NCBI GenBank assembly: GCA_028284625.1
Contig: JANQRH010000008.1
Location: 1-64,000, forward strand
Direction: 5' to 3'
Source of the DNA: Afifellaceae bacterium
GTDB lineage: Bacteria > Pseudomonadota > Alphaproteobacteria > Rhizobiales > Afifellaceae
DNA: 64,000 nucleotides
A model generated the notes under the pieces. It saw only the letters and a list, made by a program, of their open reading frames with translations, did no database searches and had not been told where the DNA came from. The position numbers were made by a program, and so were the translations under genes. Shown in pieces: positions 44,572 through 54,213 of the stretch (the stretch's first letter is position 1; each line of letters begins with the position of its first letter).

Positions 44572-44595
44572 GGGCCGCCGGTTAACCGGCGGCCC
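44572..44595 (-). repeat. Perfect stem-loop after binding-protein gene
   Basis: GGGCCGCCGG (44572-44581) and CCGGCGGCCC (44586-44595) form a perfect 10-bp stem with a TTAA loop, 24 bp after the binding-protein stop and before the first permease gene. A likely message-stabilising or attenuating element that raises binding protein over permease. Confidence 0.7.
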
Positions 44596-44618
44596 AAGTC
44601 GGCGTCTGGGAGGTTCGG

Positions 44619-46052
44619 CTACTTCCGATATCCCAGGTTCTTCAGCTCGGCTTCGGCGGCGGCGGCCATCTGATCCAGCCCGTCCTTCGGCGAAACCTCG
44701 CCAAGCAGGATATTGAAGAAGATCGGCGCCGTAGCCTCGCGCACCTGAGCGTGGAACGGATAGGGCGGTGCACCGGCGAACAGGTAGCCCTGATCGCGCA
44801 GGAGGTCGTAATAGCCGCCCAGCTCCTCGTTCATGGCCTGGACTTCGGGAGCCTCGTAGGTTGCCGTGTGCGTGATGCGCGGAGCGGCAACCGCCCAACC
44901 CGGCTGTACCTCTTCCTGCGCCATATATTGCAGGAACAGAATCGCGGCTTCCTTGTTCTTCGAGGTGACCGGTATGCCGAACGCCCCACCGTCATAGTAG
45001 CCGATGTAGCCGGCGCCGGATTCGGCGTCTGCCATGACGCCCTCGGCGAGCGGAGGCAGCGCGACGCCGACATTGCCGACGACCCGCGACTTGGACTCAT
45101 CTGACGCGATCCAGGCCGCGTTCTCACCATAGACAAGACCCTGGGCCGCACGGCCAGCGGCGAAGGTCGTGCCGACTTCGGTCCAGGTCGAGGCCGGCGA
45201 TTCGGGCGGTGCGATGTCGCGCATGGACAGCCACCATTCCATGGCGGCAAGCGCCTCGGGGCTGTTCATCTGCCCGCCATTTTCGACCGACGCCGCGTAG
45301 TTGTTGTCGGCGTCGATTCCCCAGTTGTAGACGCCGAAGGTCGGCGCGACCGACTCGTAGTACTCGTACCAGGACGCGACATGACCGGTATGGGCCTGGG
45401 CCGTTGTGCCCCAAAGCTCCATATCGTTTGCCTGGCCGTAATCCGTGAAGAACTGAGCGATCTCGGCGTATTCGGCATGCGTCTTGGCGGGAACGAGATC
45501 GCGACCGGTCTTCTCCTTGAACGCGGCCTGTATGTCGGCATCACCGAACAGGTCGGTCCGATAGAGGTACAGCTTGATGAAAGCCTCCATCGGGATACCG
45601 AACAGATCGCCGTTGTCGCCCTTGAAGTAGTTCGCGAAGGTGGTGAAGTTCGCCTCGTCGTAATTCGGCGCCTTCAAAGCCGCATTGTCGGCCAGCTTCT
45701 GTGTGGTGTTGACCAGGAAGTCACGCGACAGGTAGGCGTAAATGATGTCCTGCTCGATATAGACCATGTCATAGATACCGGTACCGGCTTCCATGTCCTG
45801 GATCGCCTTGGTGTACATCTGGTCCCAGGATGTGGTCTCGATCTCGACGCGGATGCCCGTCAGTTCTTCGAACTCCTTGGCGATGACATCCGAGATGTAG
45901 TTGGAGGGCGGGGTTGCTTCCGTCACACCGCGCAGCGTCATGCCCTTGTACGGCTCAGCGGCCTTCTTCCAGAACGCATCGTCCGCGAGCGCAGCGCCGG
46001 CGGAGAGCAGGATCGCCAGCGCAGATGCGCCGGCCTTCAGTGAAAAACTCAT
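44619..46052 (-). CDS. CUT1 ABC importer binding protein, polyol operon
   Basis: 477 residues: a signal peptide ([17 protein letters not shown], cut before DDAFW) and a family 1 binding fold with [41 protein letters not shown] and [17 protein letters not shown]. The long form with an early [11 protein letters not shown] stretch is typical of binding proteins for sorbitol, mannitol and related polyols. First gene of its operon, divergent from a SorC regulator across an operator-rich gap. Confidence 0.88.
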   Translation of the reverse strand: MSFSLKAGASALAILLSAGAALADDAFWKKAAEPYKGMTLRGVTEATPPSNYISDVIAKEFEELTGIRVEIETTSWDQMYTKAIQDMEAGTGIYDMVYIEQDIIYAYLSRDFLVNTTQKLADNAALKAPNYDEANFTTFANYFKGDNGDLFGIPMEAFIKLYLYRTDLFGDADIQAAFKEKTGRDLVPAKTHAEYAEIAQFFTDYGQANDMELWGTTAQAHTGHVASWYEYYESVAPTFGVYNWGIDADNNYAASVENGGQMNSPEALAAMEWWLSMRDIAPPESPASTWTEVGTTFAAGRAAQGLVYGENAAWIASDESKSRVVGNVGVALPPLAEGVMADAESGAGYIGYYDGGAFGIPVTSKNKEAAILFLQYMAQEEVQPGWAVAAPRITHTATYEAPEVQAMNEELGGYYDLLRDQGYLFAGAPPYPFHAQVREATAPIFFNILLGEVSPKDGLDQMAAAAEAELKNLGYRK

Positions 46053-46136
46053 CGATTACCTCCCGAAGTGCACATCGACGGGTCCGCGGTTCCTTTGGCC
46101 TGATCAACGGTCGTCCCACGGCGCCCAATGTCGACA

Positions 46137-46212
46137 ATTGCATCTGCATCGGGTTGCATGCAAGTGAAATTGCAAATGCATGGCTTGCGATACAAACGCA
46201 TCGCATGCATTG
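46137..46212. promoter_or_regulatory. TGCA-rich operator cluster
   Basis: Seven TGCA tetramers lie within 76 bp between the divergent binding-protein and SorC genes, including the perfect palindrome TTGCATGCAA (46154-46163). TTGCAAATGCAT and GCATGCATTG are related elements. Good candidate binding region for the SorC protein. Confidence 0.5.
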
Positions 46213-46263
46213 TTTGGGGTGCACTCGCGGCCGTTGCGCCGCTGAAATGGTTAGAGGCGGCGC

Positions 46264-47220
46264 ATGCATAGCGGCGCAGACAACGATGATACTCTCGTGA
46301 CCGAGGTCTGTTGGCACTACTATGTCAACGAGCTAACGCAGGCCGAGGTAGCAAAGGTCATGGGCCTCACCCGCCTTCGCGTCAACCAAGCCATCGGTCG
46401 GGCAAAAGCGCTTGGCATGGTGCGGGTGGAAATAACGTCGCCATTCCTTCCCCGTGTCGAGCTTCAGGACAAGTTGCAGCGCGAACTGAGCATCGGCAAA
46501 GCTCTTGTGGTTCCGGCCAACCGGGGAGCCTACGACTACCATGTTCCGGCTGGCGCGGCACTTGCGAGCTACCTGTTGTCACGCCTGGAATCGAAGTCCT
46601 GGCGAAAGGTTGGCGTTTCCTGGGGCATGACTTTGGCGAGCGCGATTGAGCGGCTGCCCCGCCAGGCGCGGCCCGATCTGGACATCGTCTCGCTGATCGG
46701 CGGGACGACGGCGGGGGCGGCGTTCAACGCCTTCGGCATTGCCTCAGGCTTTGCCGAAAAGCTCGGCGCGAGCTATTCGCTGCTAGCGGCGCCGATCTAC
46801 TTGCCCGCCGAGGTGGATCGCGACGTATTTCTGTCGCTGGCGGCGTTTACGACTCACCTTACGAAATGTCGTCAACTCGAAGCCGCTCTTCTGGTCGCGG
46901 GAGACCTCTCCCGCCGCTCTTTCATGATTTCATCGGGTTTGCCGCGGGATGTGTCCGCCAAGAACCTGGCGGCCGCCGGTGCCGTGGGCGATGTCCTCGG
47001 TCGTTTTCTCGACAAGGACGGAGCGACAATCGATCATCCTTTGAACGATCGCACGGTTGGCGTTGACCTCGACGTGTTGGCGTCGATTCCAGAGAAAATC
47101 CTCGCCGCCGCCGGTCCGCACAAGGTCAAGATCATTCGCGCCGCCGCCAGGCGCGGCCTGGTTGACGTACTCATTACCGATGACTTGACCGCCGAGTTGC
47201 TGACGAAGGGCCGGGAATGA
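46264..47220 (+). CDS. SorC-family transcriptional regulator
   Basis: 318 residues: helix-turn-helix (YYVNELTQAEVAKVMGLTRLRVN) and a SorC effector domain (KVGVSWGMTLASAIERLP; IVSLIGGTTAGAAFNAFGIAS). It is divergent from the polyol importer and coupled to a HAD phosphatase and an SDR gene, so it presumably responds to a polyol or its phosphate. Its stop overlaps the next start. Confidence 0.88.
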   Translation: MHSGADNDDTLVTEVCWHYYVNELTQAEVAKVMGLTRLRVNQAIGRAKALGMVRVEITSPFLPRVELQDKLQRELSIGKALVVPANRGAYDYHVPAGAALASYLLSRLESKSWRKVGVSWGMTLASAIERLPRQARPDLDIVSLIGGTTAGAAFNAFGIASGFAEKLGASYSLLAAPIYLPAEVDRDVFLSLAAFTTHLTKCRQLEAALLVAGDLSRRSFMISSGLPRDVSAKNLAAAGAVGDVLGRFLDKDGATIDHPLNDRTVGVDLDVLASIPEKILAAAGPHKVKIIRAAARRGLVDVLITDDLTAELLTKGRE

Positions 47221-47963
47221 CGGCCGGCGGACGATTGGCCATCATCTTCGATTTCGACGGGGTCCTGGTCAACAGTGAGGTCATCGCCATCGCCGAACTC
47301 CAGGATATTCTCCGCGACTTCGGGATCGACTCCGACTGGGACGAGATGATCCGCAACTTCCTTGGCGCCTCGTTCGACGATATCGAGGCATATATCCATC
47401 GCAAGACCGGATCGTACCCCGGAAACGCGTTTCGGGAGACTTGGTATGCGCGTCTGTTCGACCACTATGCGGAGGAACTGACGGTCATGCCGGGCGCGAT
47501 AGAGCTTCTTGATCGATTGGATGACCGCGGGGTTACCTATTGCATCGCGTCCGGGGGATCGTATCGGCGGCTAAAGTTCGCCCTCGACCTCACTGGACTC
47601 GGTCACCGTTTCGGAGAACGCGTCTTTAGCAGGGACTCTGTTGTAAGGGGCAAGCCGGCGCCAGATCTGTTCTTGTTTGCTGCCGAACATATGGACATCG
47701 ATGCGGGGATCGTCGTCGAAGACGCCGTTCCGGGCGTCCGGGCGGCGGTCGCAGCGGGCATTGACGCGATCGGCTTTGTCGGCGGCGATCATCTTGCGTC
47801 AGGACGAGAGGAACACGGCAAGCAACTGCGCGAGGCCGGCGCCAGGGCGGTGGTCACAGACATCCGCGACCTGCTCAAGTTTATCGGGCCGGGCGACACC
47901 ACAATGGCCCGGGCGGAGGCCTTACCAATAGCGAACCGCAGCCGACGGGGGATTAAGGTATGA
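47217..47963 (+). CDS. HAD-superfamily sugar phosphatase / mutase-like
   Basis: 248 residues. Motif I FDFDGVLVNSE has the nucleophile and acid Asp pair, motif II is CIASGGSYRRLKF, motif III is RGKPAPDLFLFA and motif IV is VVEDAVPGVRAAVAAG. A helical cap lies between I and II, as in beta-phosphoglucomutase-like and sugar-alcohol phosphatases. It overlaps the regulator gene in front and the SDR behind, so it belongs to polyol breakdown. Substrate unknown. Confidence 0.85.
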   Translation: MTAGGRLAIIFDFDGVLVNSEVIAIAELQDILRDFGIDSDWDEMIRNFLGASFDDIEAYIHRKTGSYPGNAFRETWYARLFDHYAEELTVMPGAIELLDRLDDRGVTYCIASGGSYRRLKFALDLTGLGHRFGERVFSRDSVVRGKPAPDLFLFAAEHMDIDAGIVVEDAVPGVRAAVAAGIDAIGFVGGDHLASGREEHGKQLREAGARAVVTDIRDLLKFIGPGDTTMARAEALPIANRSRRGIKV

Positions 47964-48688
47964 GTGAGTTTTTGAGCGGCAAAGTCGCTGCAATAACAGG
48001 CGCGGCGTCAGGAATCGGACGGGCCAGCGCCGAGGCAATGGTTAGCGCCGGCGCGAAAGTCGTGATGGTCGACCGCGATGAACCGGCGCTGGAAGCAGTT
48101 GCCGAGGCACTGGGCGAAATGGCAATCCCCGTCGCTCTCGACCTGCTCGACACCGACGATTGTTCGATGATGGTCCCGAGGATCCTCGAAAAGGCGGGCA
48201 GGCTCGACATTCTTCACGCCAACGCCGGTACCTATATCGGCGGCGATCTCATGGAGACCGATACCGCCACAATCGACCGCATGCTCAATCTCAACGTCAA
48301 CGTCGTGATGAAGAACGTGCGGGACGCCCTGCCACACATGATTGAGCGCGGCACCGGCGACATCGTCGTTACGGCCTCCGTCGCGGGCCACTATCCGGTG
48401 CCGTGGGAACCTGTGTACTCGGCGTCGAAATGGGCCATGACTTGCTTCGTTCAGACGATGCGCCGCCAGGCCAACAAAAAGGGCATCCGCGTTGCCCAGG
48501 TTTCGCCAGGTCCGGTCAGTACGGCATTGCTCTCCGACTGGGAGGAGGACCGGCTGCAGGCCGCCAAGGATTCCGGCAGCCTGATCGAGCCGGCTGAGGT
48601 GGCCGACGCTGTAATGTTCATCCTGTCACGGCCGCGCAACGTCACCATCCGCGACATCGTCGTCCTACCTACTATGTTCGACATTTGA
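47960..48688 (+). CDS. SDR oxidoreductase, ribitol 2-dehydrogenase-like
   Basis: 242 residues: AAITGAASGIGRASAEAMV nucleotide site, NAGTYIGGD, the catalytic Ser in VVTASVAGHYPVPW and Tyr/Lys in VYSASKWAMTCFVQ. The stretch YPVPWEPVYSASKWA resembles rhizobial ribitol dehydrogenases. It would oxidise ribitol or a similar polyol to a ketose with NAD. Third gene of the SorC-HAD-SDR operon. Confidence 0.82.
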   Translation: MSEFLSGKVAAITGAASGIGRASAEAMVSAGAKVVMVDRDEPALEAVAEALGEMAIPVALDLLDTDDCSMMVPRILEKAGRLDILHANAGTYIGGDLMETDTATIDRMLNLNVNVVMKNVRDALPHMIERGTGDIVVTASVAGHYPVPWEPVYSASKWAMTCFVQTMRRQANKKGIRVAQVSPGPVSTALLSDWEEDRLQAAKDSGSLIEPAEVADAVMFILSRPRNVTIRDIVVLPTMFDI

Positions 48689-48825
48689 TGACCGGTGCTT
48701 GGCCCTTGCAGCCGTCGGGTGAGTGGGATTGGGATGCGATCGCGGCGGCAGACGATGAGCTTCGAGACGGGTGGCGCGTGACGGCGCGAACCGGGGAACG
48801 ACAATGCAGCGCATGGGCACGGTGA
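48688..48825 (+). CDS. Small ORF coupled to the SDR gene (uncertain)
   Basis: 45 codons starting at the ATG in the TGATG overlap with the SDR stop: MTGAWPLQPSGEWDWDAIAA and so on to CSAWAR. It overlaps the mutarotase remnant in another frame. It could be the start of a gene deleted downstream. No family is recognised. Confidence 0.25.
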   Translation: MTGAWPLQPSGEWDWDAIAAADDELRDGWRVTARTGERQCSAWAR

Positions 48826-48887
48826 TCGGACAGAAGCCCTACAGGATCGAAGACTACAAACGCCTCCACGCCGAGACCTGGTCGTGA
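48804..48887 (+). pseudogene. L-rhamnose mutarotase-like gene, 5' fragment
   Basis: Reads MQRMGTVIGQKPYRIEDYKR then LHAETWS and stops. This is the first quarter of a RhaM-family protein and parallels the intact gene at 51896-52225 (MQRMGMLIGLKADKVAEYKR, LHAEVWP). GGGGAACG lies upstream of the ATG. The remaining three quarters are absent. Confidence 0.7.
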
Positions 48888-49224
48888 GCTTCTTTCGCAT
48901 ACCGCCAGGCTAGTACAGCAGCGATCTCCGTGTCAGGTCCGATCTGAGATGGTTTGCAAATACCGCTTTGGACCCGTCGGACACATTTCGGTGTGCTGCA
49001 CATTGCTGCCTGCAGAGAAGGCAGATCACGACCGTTCGCATATGAGCCGTCCATTTGTCCTGGCGCATCTGCGTAGCCGCTTGATGTACGCATCACGATA
49101 ATGGGAGGCTCTTGTGAGGCCGCGCGCGTGTCATGGCCCAAGCGCTTGCTAGCACTCGTCACTCCAAGCGGGCAGAGATCATGACTCGATGCTGCGCGAT
49201 CCGAAGCAGCCTGTCCGCCAGAGT
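48888..49224. other. Intergenic region, no feature recognised
   Basis: About 340 bp between the mutarotase remnant and the convergent amidohydrolase gene. A minus-strand frame at 48854-49162 is open but has no recognisable family or ribosome site. Probably decayed sequence. Confidence 0.4.
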
Positions 49225-50073
49225 TTAGACTAGTCCGTAGACGCGGCGCGCATTGGCGGCCGCAACGGCTTCAGCCTCACTCTCCGACAGTCCATGGAGA
49301 ATCCGTCGGGTGATCCCGATCCAAGCGGGCAGATCGGACGTCATGTTCACCACCGGCCAGTCGCTGCCCCAGACGAGGCGCTGAGGTCCGAACACGTCAA
49401 GCACATGGTCGACATAGGGCTGGATGGTCTCAAGGCTTACGCTTCCGGGCGCGCAGTAGGCGAGCAGACCCGACAGCTTGCAATGGACATGGGGGAGGGC
49501 GGCGAGCGCCTTCATGTCGGCGCGCCACGGATCGAGCCCGCCATTTGCGATGTCCGGCACGCCGCAATGGTCGAGAACCAGCGTGGTGTTGTCGCAGGCC
49601 ATTGCGAGCTCACGCGCGATGGGCAGTTGGCGGGCGAGGAAGCACATGTCGAACACCCGGCCCGCATCGCCAATCTTGCGAACGTTGCTGCGGAACGTTT
49701 CAGACTGCGACACCGCATCGTCGACCACATGCAATATGCGGCGGTAGCCGACGATGCCAAGCGTCGCCGCACGCTCCAGTTCCGCCTCGAAGCCGTCGTC
49801 GCTTTCCGGACGAATGGTGGCGATCAGCCCGAGAATATTGCTGTCTTGCGCGGCAGCGCGCCTGGCGATGAAGGGCGCCTCGTCCGTCCAGCGTTCATCG
49901 TCCACCGCAGCTTCCATAAACAGGGTTCCGGCGATGCCGAGATCGGTCGTCAGTGCCTTGTAGTCGTCGAGCGTGAAGGCTCGGCCGGCCAGTGCCTCGA
50001 TTCCAGCCGTCCAGCCGTAGGGCAGTTCGTCGGCGTAGATCAGGTGCTGGTGCGTATCGATGAGCGGTATCAT
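49225..50073 (-). CDS. Amidohydrolase-family lactonase (COG3618 type)
   Basis: 282 residues, TIM barrel. It opens with MIPLIDTHQHLIY, whose HQH gives the first metal ligands, and has LVLDHCGVPD and the final LVWGSDWPV with the conserved Asp. This group includes L-rhamnono- and L-fucono-lactonases. GGAGGACACC precedes the ATG at 50073. With the enolase-superfamily dehydratase just upstream in the operon, hydrolysis of an aldonolactone is the likely step. Confidence 0.82.
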   Translation of the reverse strand: MIPLIDTHQHLIYADELPYGWTAGIEALAGRAFTLDDYKALTTDLGIAGTLFMEAAVDDERWTDEAPFIARRAAAQDSNILGLIATIRPESDDGFEAELERAATLGIVGYRRILHVVDDAVSQSETFRSNVRKIGDAGRVFDMCFLARQLPIARELAMACDNTTLVLDHCGVPDIANGGLDPWRADMKALAALPHVHCKLSGLLAYCAPGSVSLETIQPYVDHVLDVFGPQRLVWGSDWPVVNMTSDLPAWIGITRRILHGLSESEAEAVAAANARRVYGLV

Positions 50074-50136
50074 GGTGTCCTCCCTTGCCGATGGCCTGAC
50101 GGGCGACAACAGCCCGCCGGCTGGCGATCGCCGGCG

Positions 50137-51249
50137 CTATACTTGCGCAAAAGTCGCGTTGTCGATGAGGTCCCAGTCCAGATCGATCCCAAGGCCCGGG
50201 CCTTCCGGCATGGTTGCGATGCCCCCCTTGATCGGCAGCGGTTTCGCCAAGCCGAACGCGAAGGTGTCGATAGGCCATAGCAGCTCGAAATAGCTGGAAT
50301 TGGCTACGGCGCCGTTGAGGTGCAGATTGACCAGCTCCAGCGGGTGCAGGATGGTCGTGTGCAGCTCGCAGTTGGCGTGAAAGGCCTCGGCGAGCCGCGC
50401 CGTCTTCAAGGTCCCGGTAATTCCACCCGTCCAGCTCGGGTCGGCACGCACGACATCGACAACCCGCGTCGCCAGACATTCGGCGACAGAGTAGGGGTGC
50501 TTGGCCAGAACCTCCGTGCCGACCACAGGGATGTCCAGGACACGGGTCAGCTCGCGCAGCGCGCCGAAGGCCTCGTCAGGCAGCGGTTCTTCCAGCCAAA
50601 GATAACCGAGCTTCTCCAGTTCGCGGCCGAAGCGCACGGCCTCTTCGAGCGTGTAGGGCTGTACCGGATCGGCCATGAGCGTGAAATCGTCGCCGACGGC
50701 CGCGCGTACAGCCCGGTGAATTTCGATATCCTCGTCGACGCTTCTGCCAGGCGGGTGGGTCTTGTAGGCTTTCATGCCGGCCGCCTGGACTGCCTTTGCC
50801 TCGGCGGCATAGGCGTCGGCATCGGCAAGCACCATGGAGGAGCAATAGACCGGCACCTCCTGCCTGACGCCGCCGATATAGCGCCACAGCGGCTGGCTTG
50901 CCGCCTCGGCGCCTAGAATCCACAAGCAGCAATCGACAGGGCCATAGGAGTAGATCGGCAGGTGATGCCACCAGCGATCGGCGGTGCGCCAGTCCTGCCA
51001 TGCGCGTTCGCGGTCAAGCGCATCCCGGCCGATCAGGAATTCACGCAAGGAGGCCGCCGCCAGGTGGCCTGCCCCCAGTGCCGAACGGCCGGCGAAGCCG
51101 AACATGGACGCCGAAGCGCCATCATCGCATGTGATTGTGTAGACGAGGAATTCCATCGCCTTCTGCGCCTGACCGTCGCGCATCGAAGCGCCGGGAATGG
51201 AGGAGCCGTCATGGCGGCAGCACCGGATGTCGAGGCTGGTGATTTTCAT
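50137..51249 (-). CDS. Enolase-superfamily sugar-acid dehydratase (mandelate racemase subgroup)
   Basis: 370 residues. Metal ligands Asp194 (LMADP), Glu220 (WLEEPL) and Glu246 (VVGTEV) are spaced 26 residues apart as expected. The base region is AYKTHPPG (Lys163, His165) and HTTILHPL supplies a later His. Having KTH rather than the common KxK suggests a specialised stereochemistry. It would dehydrate a sugar acid to a 2-keto-3-deoxy acid. Lies between the RraA-like and lactonase genes. Confidence 0.85.
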   Translation of the reverse strand: MKITSLDIRCCRHDGSSIPGASMRDGQAQKAMEFLVYTITCDDGASASMFGFAGRSALGAGHLAAASLREFLIGRDALDRERAWQDWRTADRWWHHLPIYSYGPVDCCLWILGAEAASQPLWRYIGGVRQEVPVYCSSMVLADADAYAAEAKAVQAAGMKAYKTHPPGRSVDEDIEIHRAVRAAVGDDFTLMADPVQPYTLEEAVRFGRELEKLGYLWLEEPLPDEAFGALRELTRVLDIPVVGTEVLAKHPYSVAECLATRVVDVVRADPSWTGGITGTLKTARLAEAFHANCELHTTILHPLELVNLHLNGAVANSSYFELLWPIDTFAFGLAKPLPIKGGIATMPEGPGLGIDLDWDLIDNATFAQV

Positions 51250-51252
51250 GGT

Positions 51253-51903
51253 TCAGAACTTCCCGTACTTTAGATAGGCCTCCTGGGGATCGATCCCTTC
51301 CAGGATCGCCTTGCGCACCAGGCTCTCGGTTCGCATCGCAGCGACCGCCGCCTCGATCACCTCGTCGAGGATCTCCGCGGGGATGCAGACCATCCCATCC
51401 CTGTCGCCGTGCAGCCAGTCGCCGGGCCGCACGAGCACCTCGCCGATCATGATGTCGACATCGGTGCCGGTGGGCAGCCACACTCCGACGATATCGCGGG
51501 GCGTGTGATGCGTACCCCAACACGGGAAACCGAGCCTGATAATGAAATTGGTGTCGCGTAGCGCGCCGTCGATCACGCAGCCGAGGACGCCCTTGGCGTG
51601 CAGCGTTTCCGCCGAGAGCTCACCCATCTGTGCGACCAGGTGCGTATGCGGTTGTGCACACCAGACGTGACCCGGCTTTGCCTTGGATAGCAACCCGGTC
51701 CAGGCGAGAAGGGTCTCGTGCGGATCGGCGGTCTCGTCGATCCTGCCTTCGATCGTGAAGGCCGGACCGGCTAGCGTCGTGTCCGGTTGCAATGGGGTGA
51801 TGGTTGGCGGCAGCGTGAAATTGCGTCGTCCCATGCCGCGCATCACGTCGTGCACCACGCCAGTGTAGCAGTTCGCCAGCTTCTCAACGCGCTGGTCAGC
51901 CAT
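51253..51903 (-). CDS. RraA-like / HMG-type aldolase family protein
   Basis: 216 residues: AGPAFTIEG, GVLGCVIDGALRDTNFIIRLGFPCW with the catalytic Arg-Asp pair, and GDWLHGDRDGMVCIP with the metal-binding Asp. Family members are class II aldolases for 4-hydroxy-4-methyl-2-oxoglutarate or related keto acids, or RNase E inhibitors (RraA). In this sugar-acid operon an aldolase or decarboxylase for the dehydratase product is the better guess. The start overlaps the mutarotase stop. Confidence 0.8.
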   Translation of the reverse strand: MADQRVEKLANCYTGVVHDVMRGMGRRNFTLPPTITPLQPDTTLAGPAFTIEGRIDETADPHETLLAWTGLLSKAKPGHVWCAQPHTHLVAQMGELSAETLHAKGVLGCVIDGALRDTNFIIRLGFPCWGTHHTPRDIVGVWLPTGTDVDIMIGEVLVRPGDWLHGDRDGMVCIPAEILDEVIEAAVAAMRTESLVRKAILEGIDPQEAYLKYGKF

Positions 51904-52225
51904 GATGGAAAACTTCTTCCATCATGGCCCACCACTCACCCTCTTCTCGCGTGTCGAGCGGAACCTGGCACGGCATGCACACGTCCCACCATTCCTGCGT
52001 GCGCGGATCGGCGGCCATCTTCGCGGCGTCGGCCGCAAAGTCGTCGCCGGTATATTCCCAGTAGCCGAACAGCAGGTTCTCCGGCTCCTTGAGGAAGATG
52101 GTGTAGTTGGTGATGTTGCACTTGGAGATCATGTCCAGGATGTCCGGCCAGACCTCGGCGTGAAGGCGCTTGTACTCGGCAACCTTGTCGGCTTTGAGCC
52201 CGATGAGCATTCCCATGCGTTGCAT
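51896..52225 (-). CDS. L-rhamnose mutarotase-like protein (RhaM family)
   Basis: 109 residues interconverting the anomers of a deoxy or related sugar. Marks: MGMLIGLKADKVAEYKRLHA, the catalytic-region HAEVWPDILDMISKCNITNY, LFGYWEY and QEWWDVCMPCQ. AAAGGAG precedes the ATG at 52223-52225. Placed between the ATPase and the aldolase-like gene, it fits early processing of an imported sugar. A truncated paralogue start lies at 48804-48887. Confidence 0.88.
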   Translation of the reverse strand: MQRMGMLIGLKADKVAEYKRLHAEVWPDILDMISKCNITNYTIFLKEPENLLFGYWEYTGDDFAADAAKMAADPRTQEWWDVCMPCQVPLDTREEGEWWAMMEEVFHHG

Positions 52226-52257
52226 CTGCGTGTTCTCCTTTGCGGCTTGCTGCGCGG

Positions 52258-53352
<1,095 letters not shown>

Positions 53353-53355
53353 GGG

Positions 53356-54213
53356 CTATCCTTTCACACCGCCGAACGTCAGTCCGGAGATGAGGTGTTT
53401 TTGGACCAGGAACGTCAGGACCAGCGCCGGCACGATGATGATGACGGCCATGGCGCACATCCCGGCCCAGTCGATTGTGAACTGTGCGGTGAAGTCCATC
53501 AGGCCGACCGGCAGGGTCTTTGAATCTGTTGATCGCGTCAGTTGGCTGGCCAGAGCGAATTCGTTCCAGCTTGTCAGGAAGGCGAACACGCCGGCGGCGG
53601 CAACGCCGGAGCGCGCCAGTGGGAACTCGATCTTCCAAAACGCTTGCCAGCGCGTACAGCCATCGACCTGCGCGGCCTCAGACAGGGATATCGGGATCTG
53701 CCGGAAGAAACCGTCGATCAGCCAGATCGTGAACGGTACGTTGAGCGAGACGTAGACAATGATGAGGCCAAGCTGCGTGTCGATGATGCCAAGCCACGAC
53801 CACAACATAAAAACCGGCAACGAAAGCGCGATGCCCGGCACGGCACGAAACAGCATCAGCCCGAGGAAAACCGAGTTCTTGAATCGGAACCGGAAGCGGG
53901 CGAAGGCATAGCCGCCGGCCATACCGATGCTCAGCGCGATGAGCGTCGACGTGATTGCGATCACCATCGAGTTCCCGAAATAGCTCAGAACGGGAATCGC
54001 GACCTGTTCGGCGCCGAAGCCGAAGATCTTGGCGAAATTGGAAAGCGTCAGGTCCTGCGGAATCCAGATCGGCGGCTTAGCCAGGATCTCCCGGTTCGGG
54101 CGGAATCCCGACAGCACCACCCACAGGCCGGGCACGCACATGATGACCATCACAACGAACGTGGCGAGCCACAGCCCGGCGGCCTTGATCTGGTTCTTCA
54201 AGGCCCGGTTCAT
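53356..54213 (-). CDS. CUT1 ABC importer permease (MalG type)
   Basis: 285 residues, six helices, coupling loop LSEAAQVDGCTRWQAFWKIEFP and C-terminus GLTFGGVKG. The ATG at 54211-54213 overlaps the stop of the partner permease. The longer open frame upstream is a shadow of that gene. Works with the neighbouring permease, ATPase and binding protein. Confidence 0.9.
   Translation of the reverse strand: MNRALKNQIKAAGLWLATFVVMVIMCVPGLWVVLSGFRPNREILAKPPIWIPQDLTLSNFAKIFGFGAEQVAIPVLSYFGNSMVIAITSTLIALSIGMAGGYAFARFRFRFKNSVFLGLMLFRAVPGIALSLPVFMLWSWLGIIDTQLGLIIVYVSLNVPFTIWLIDGFFRQIPISLSEAAQVDGCTRWQAFWKIEFPLARSGVAAAGVFAFLTSWNEFALASQLTRSTDSKTLPVGLMDFTAQFTIDWAGMCAMAVIIIVPALVLTFLVQKHLISGLTFGGVKG

Noticed and set aside
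48854-49162. 102-codon minus-strand frame in the gap before the lactonase gene
   Set aside because: No ribosome site, no recognisable family, and it overlaps the mutarotase remnant.
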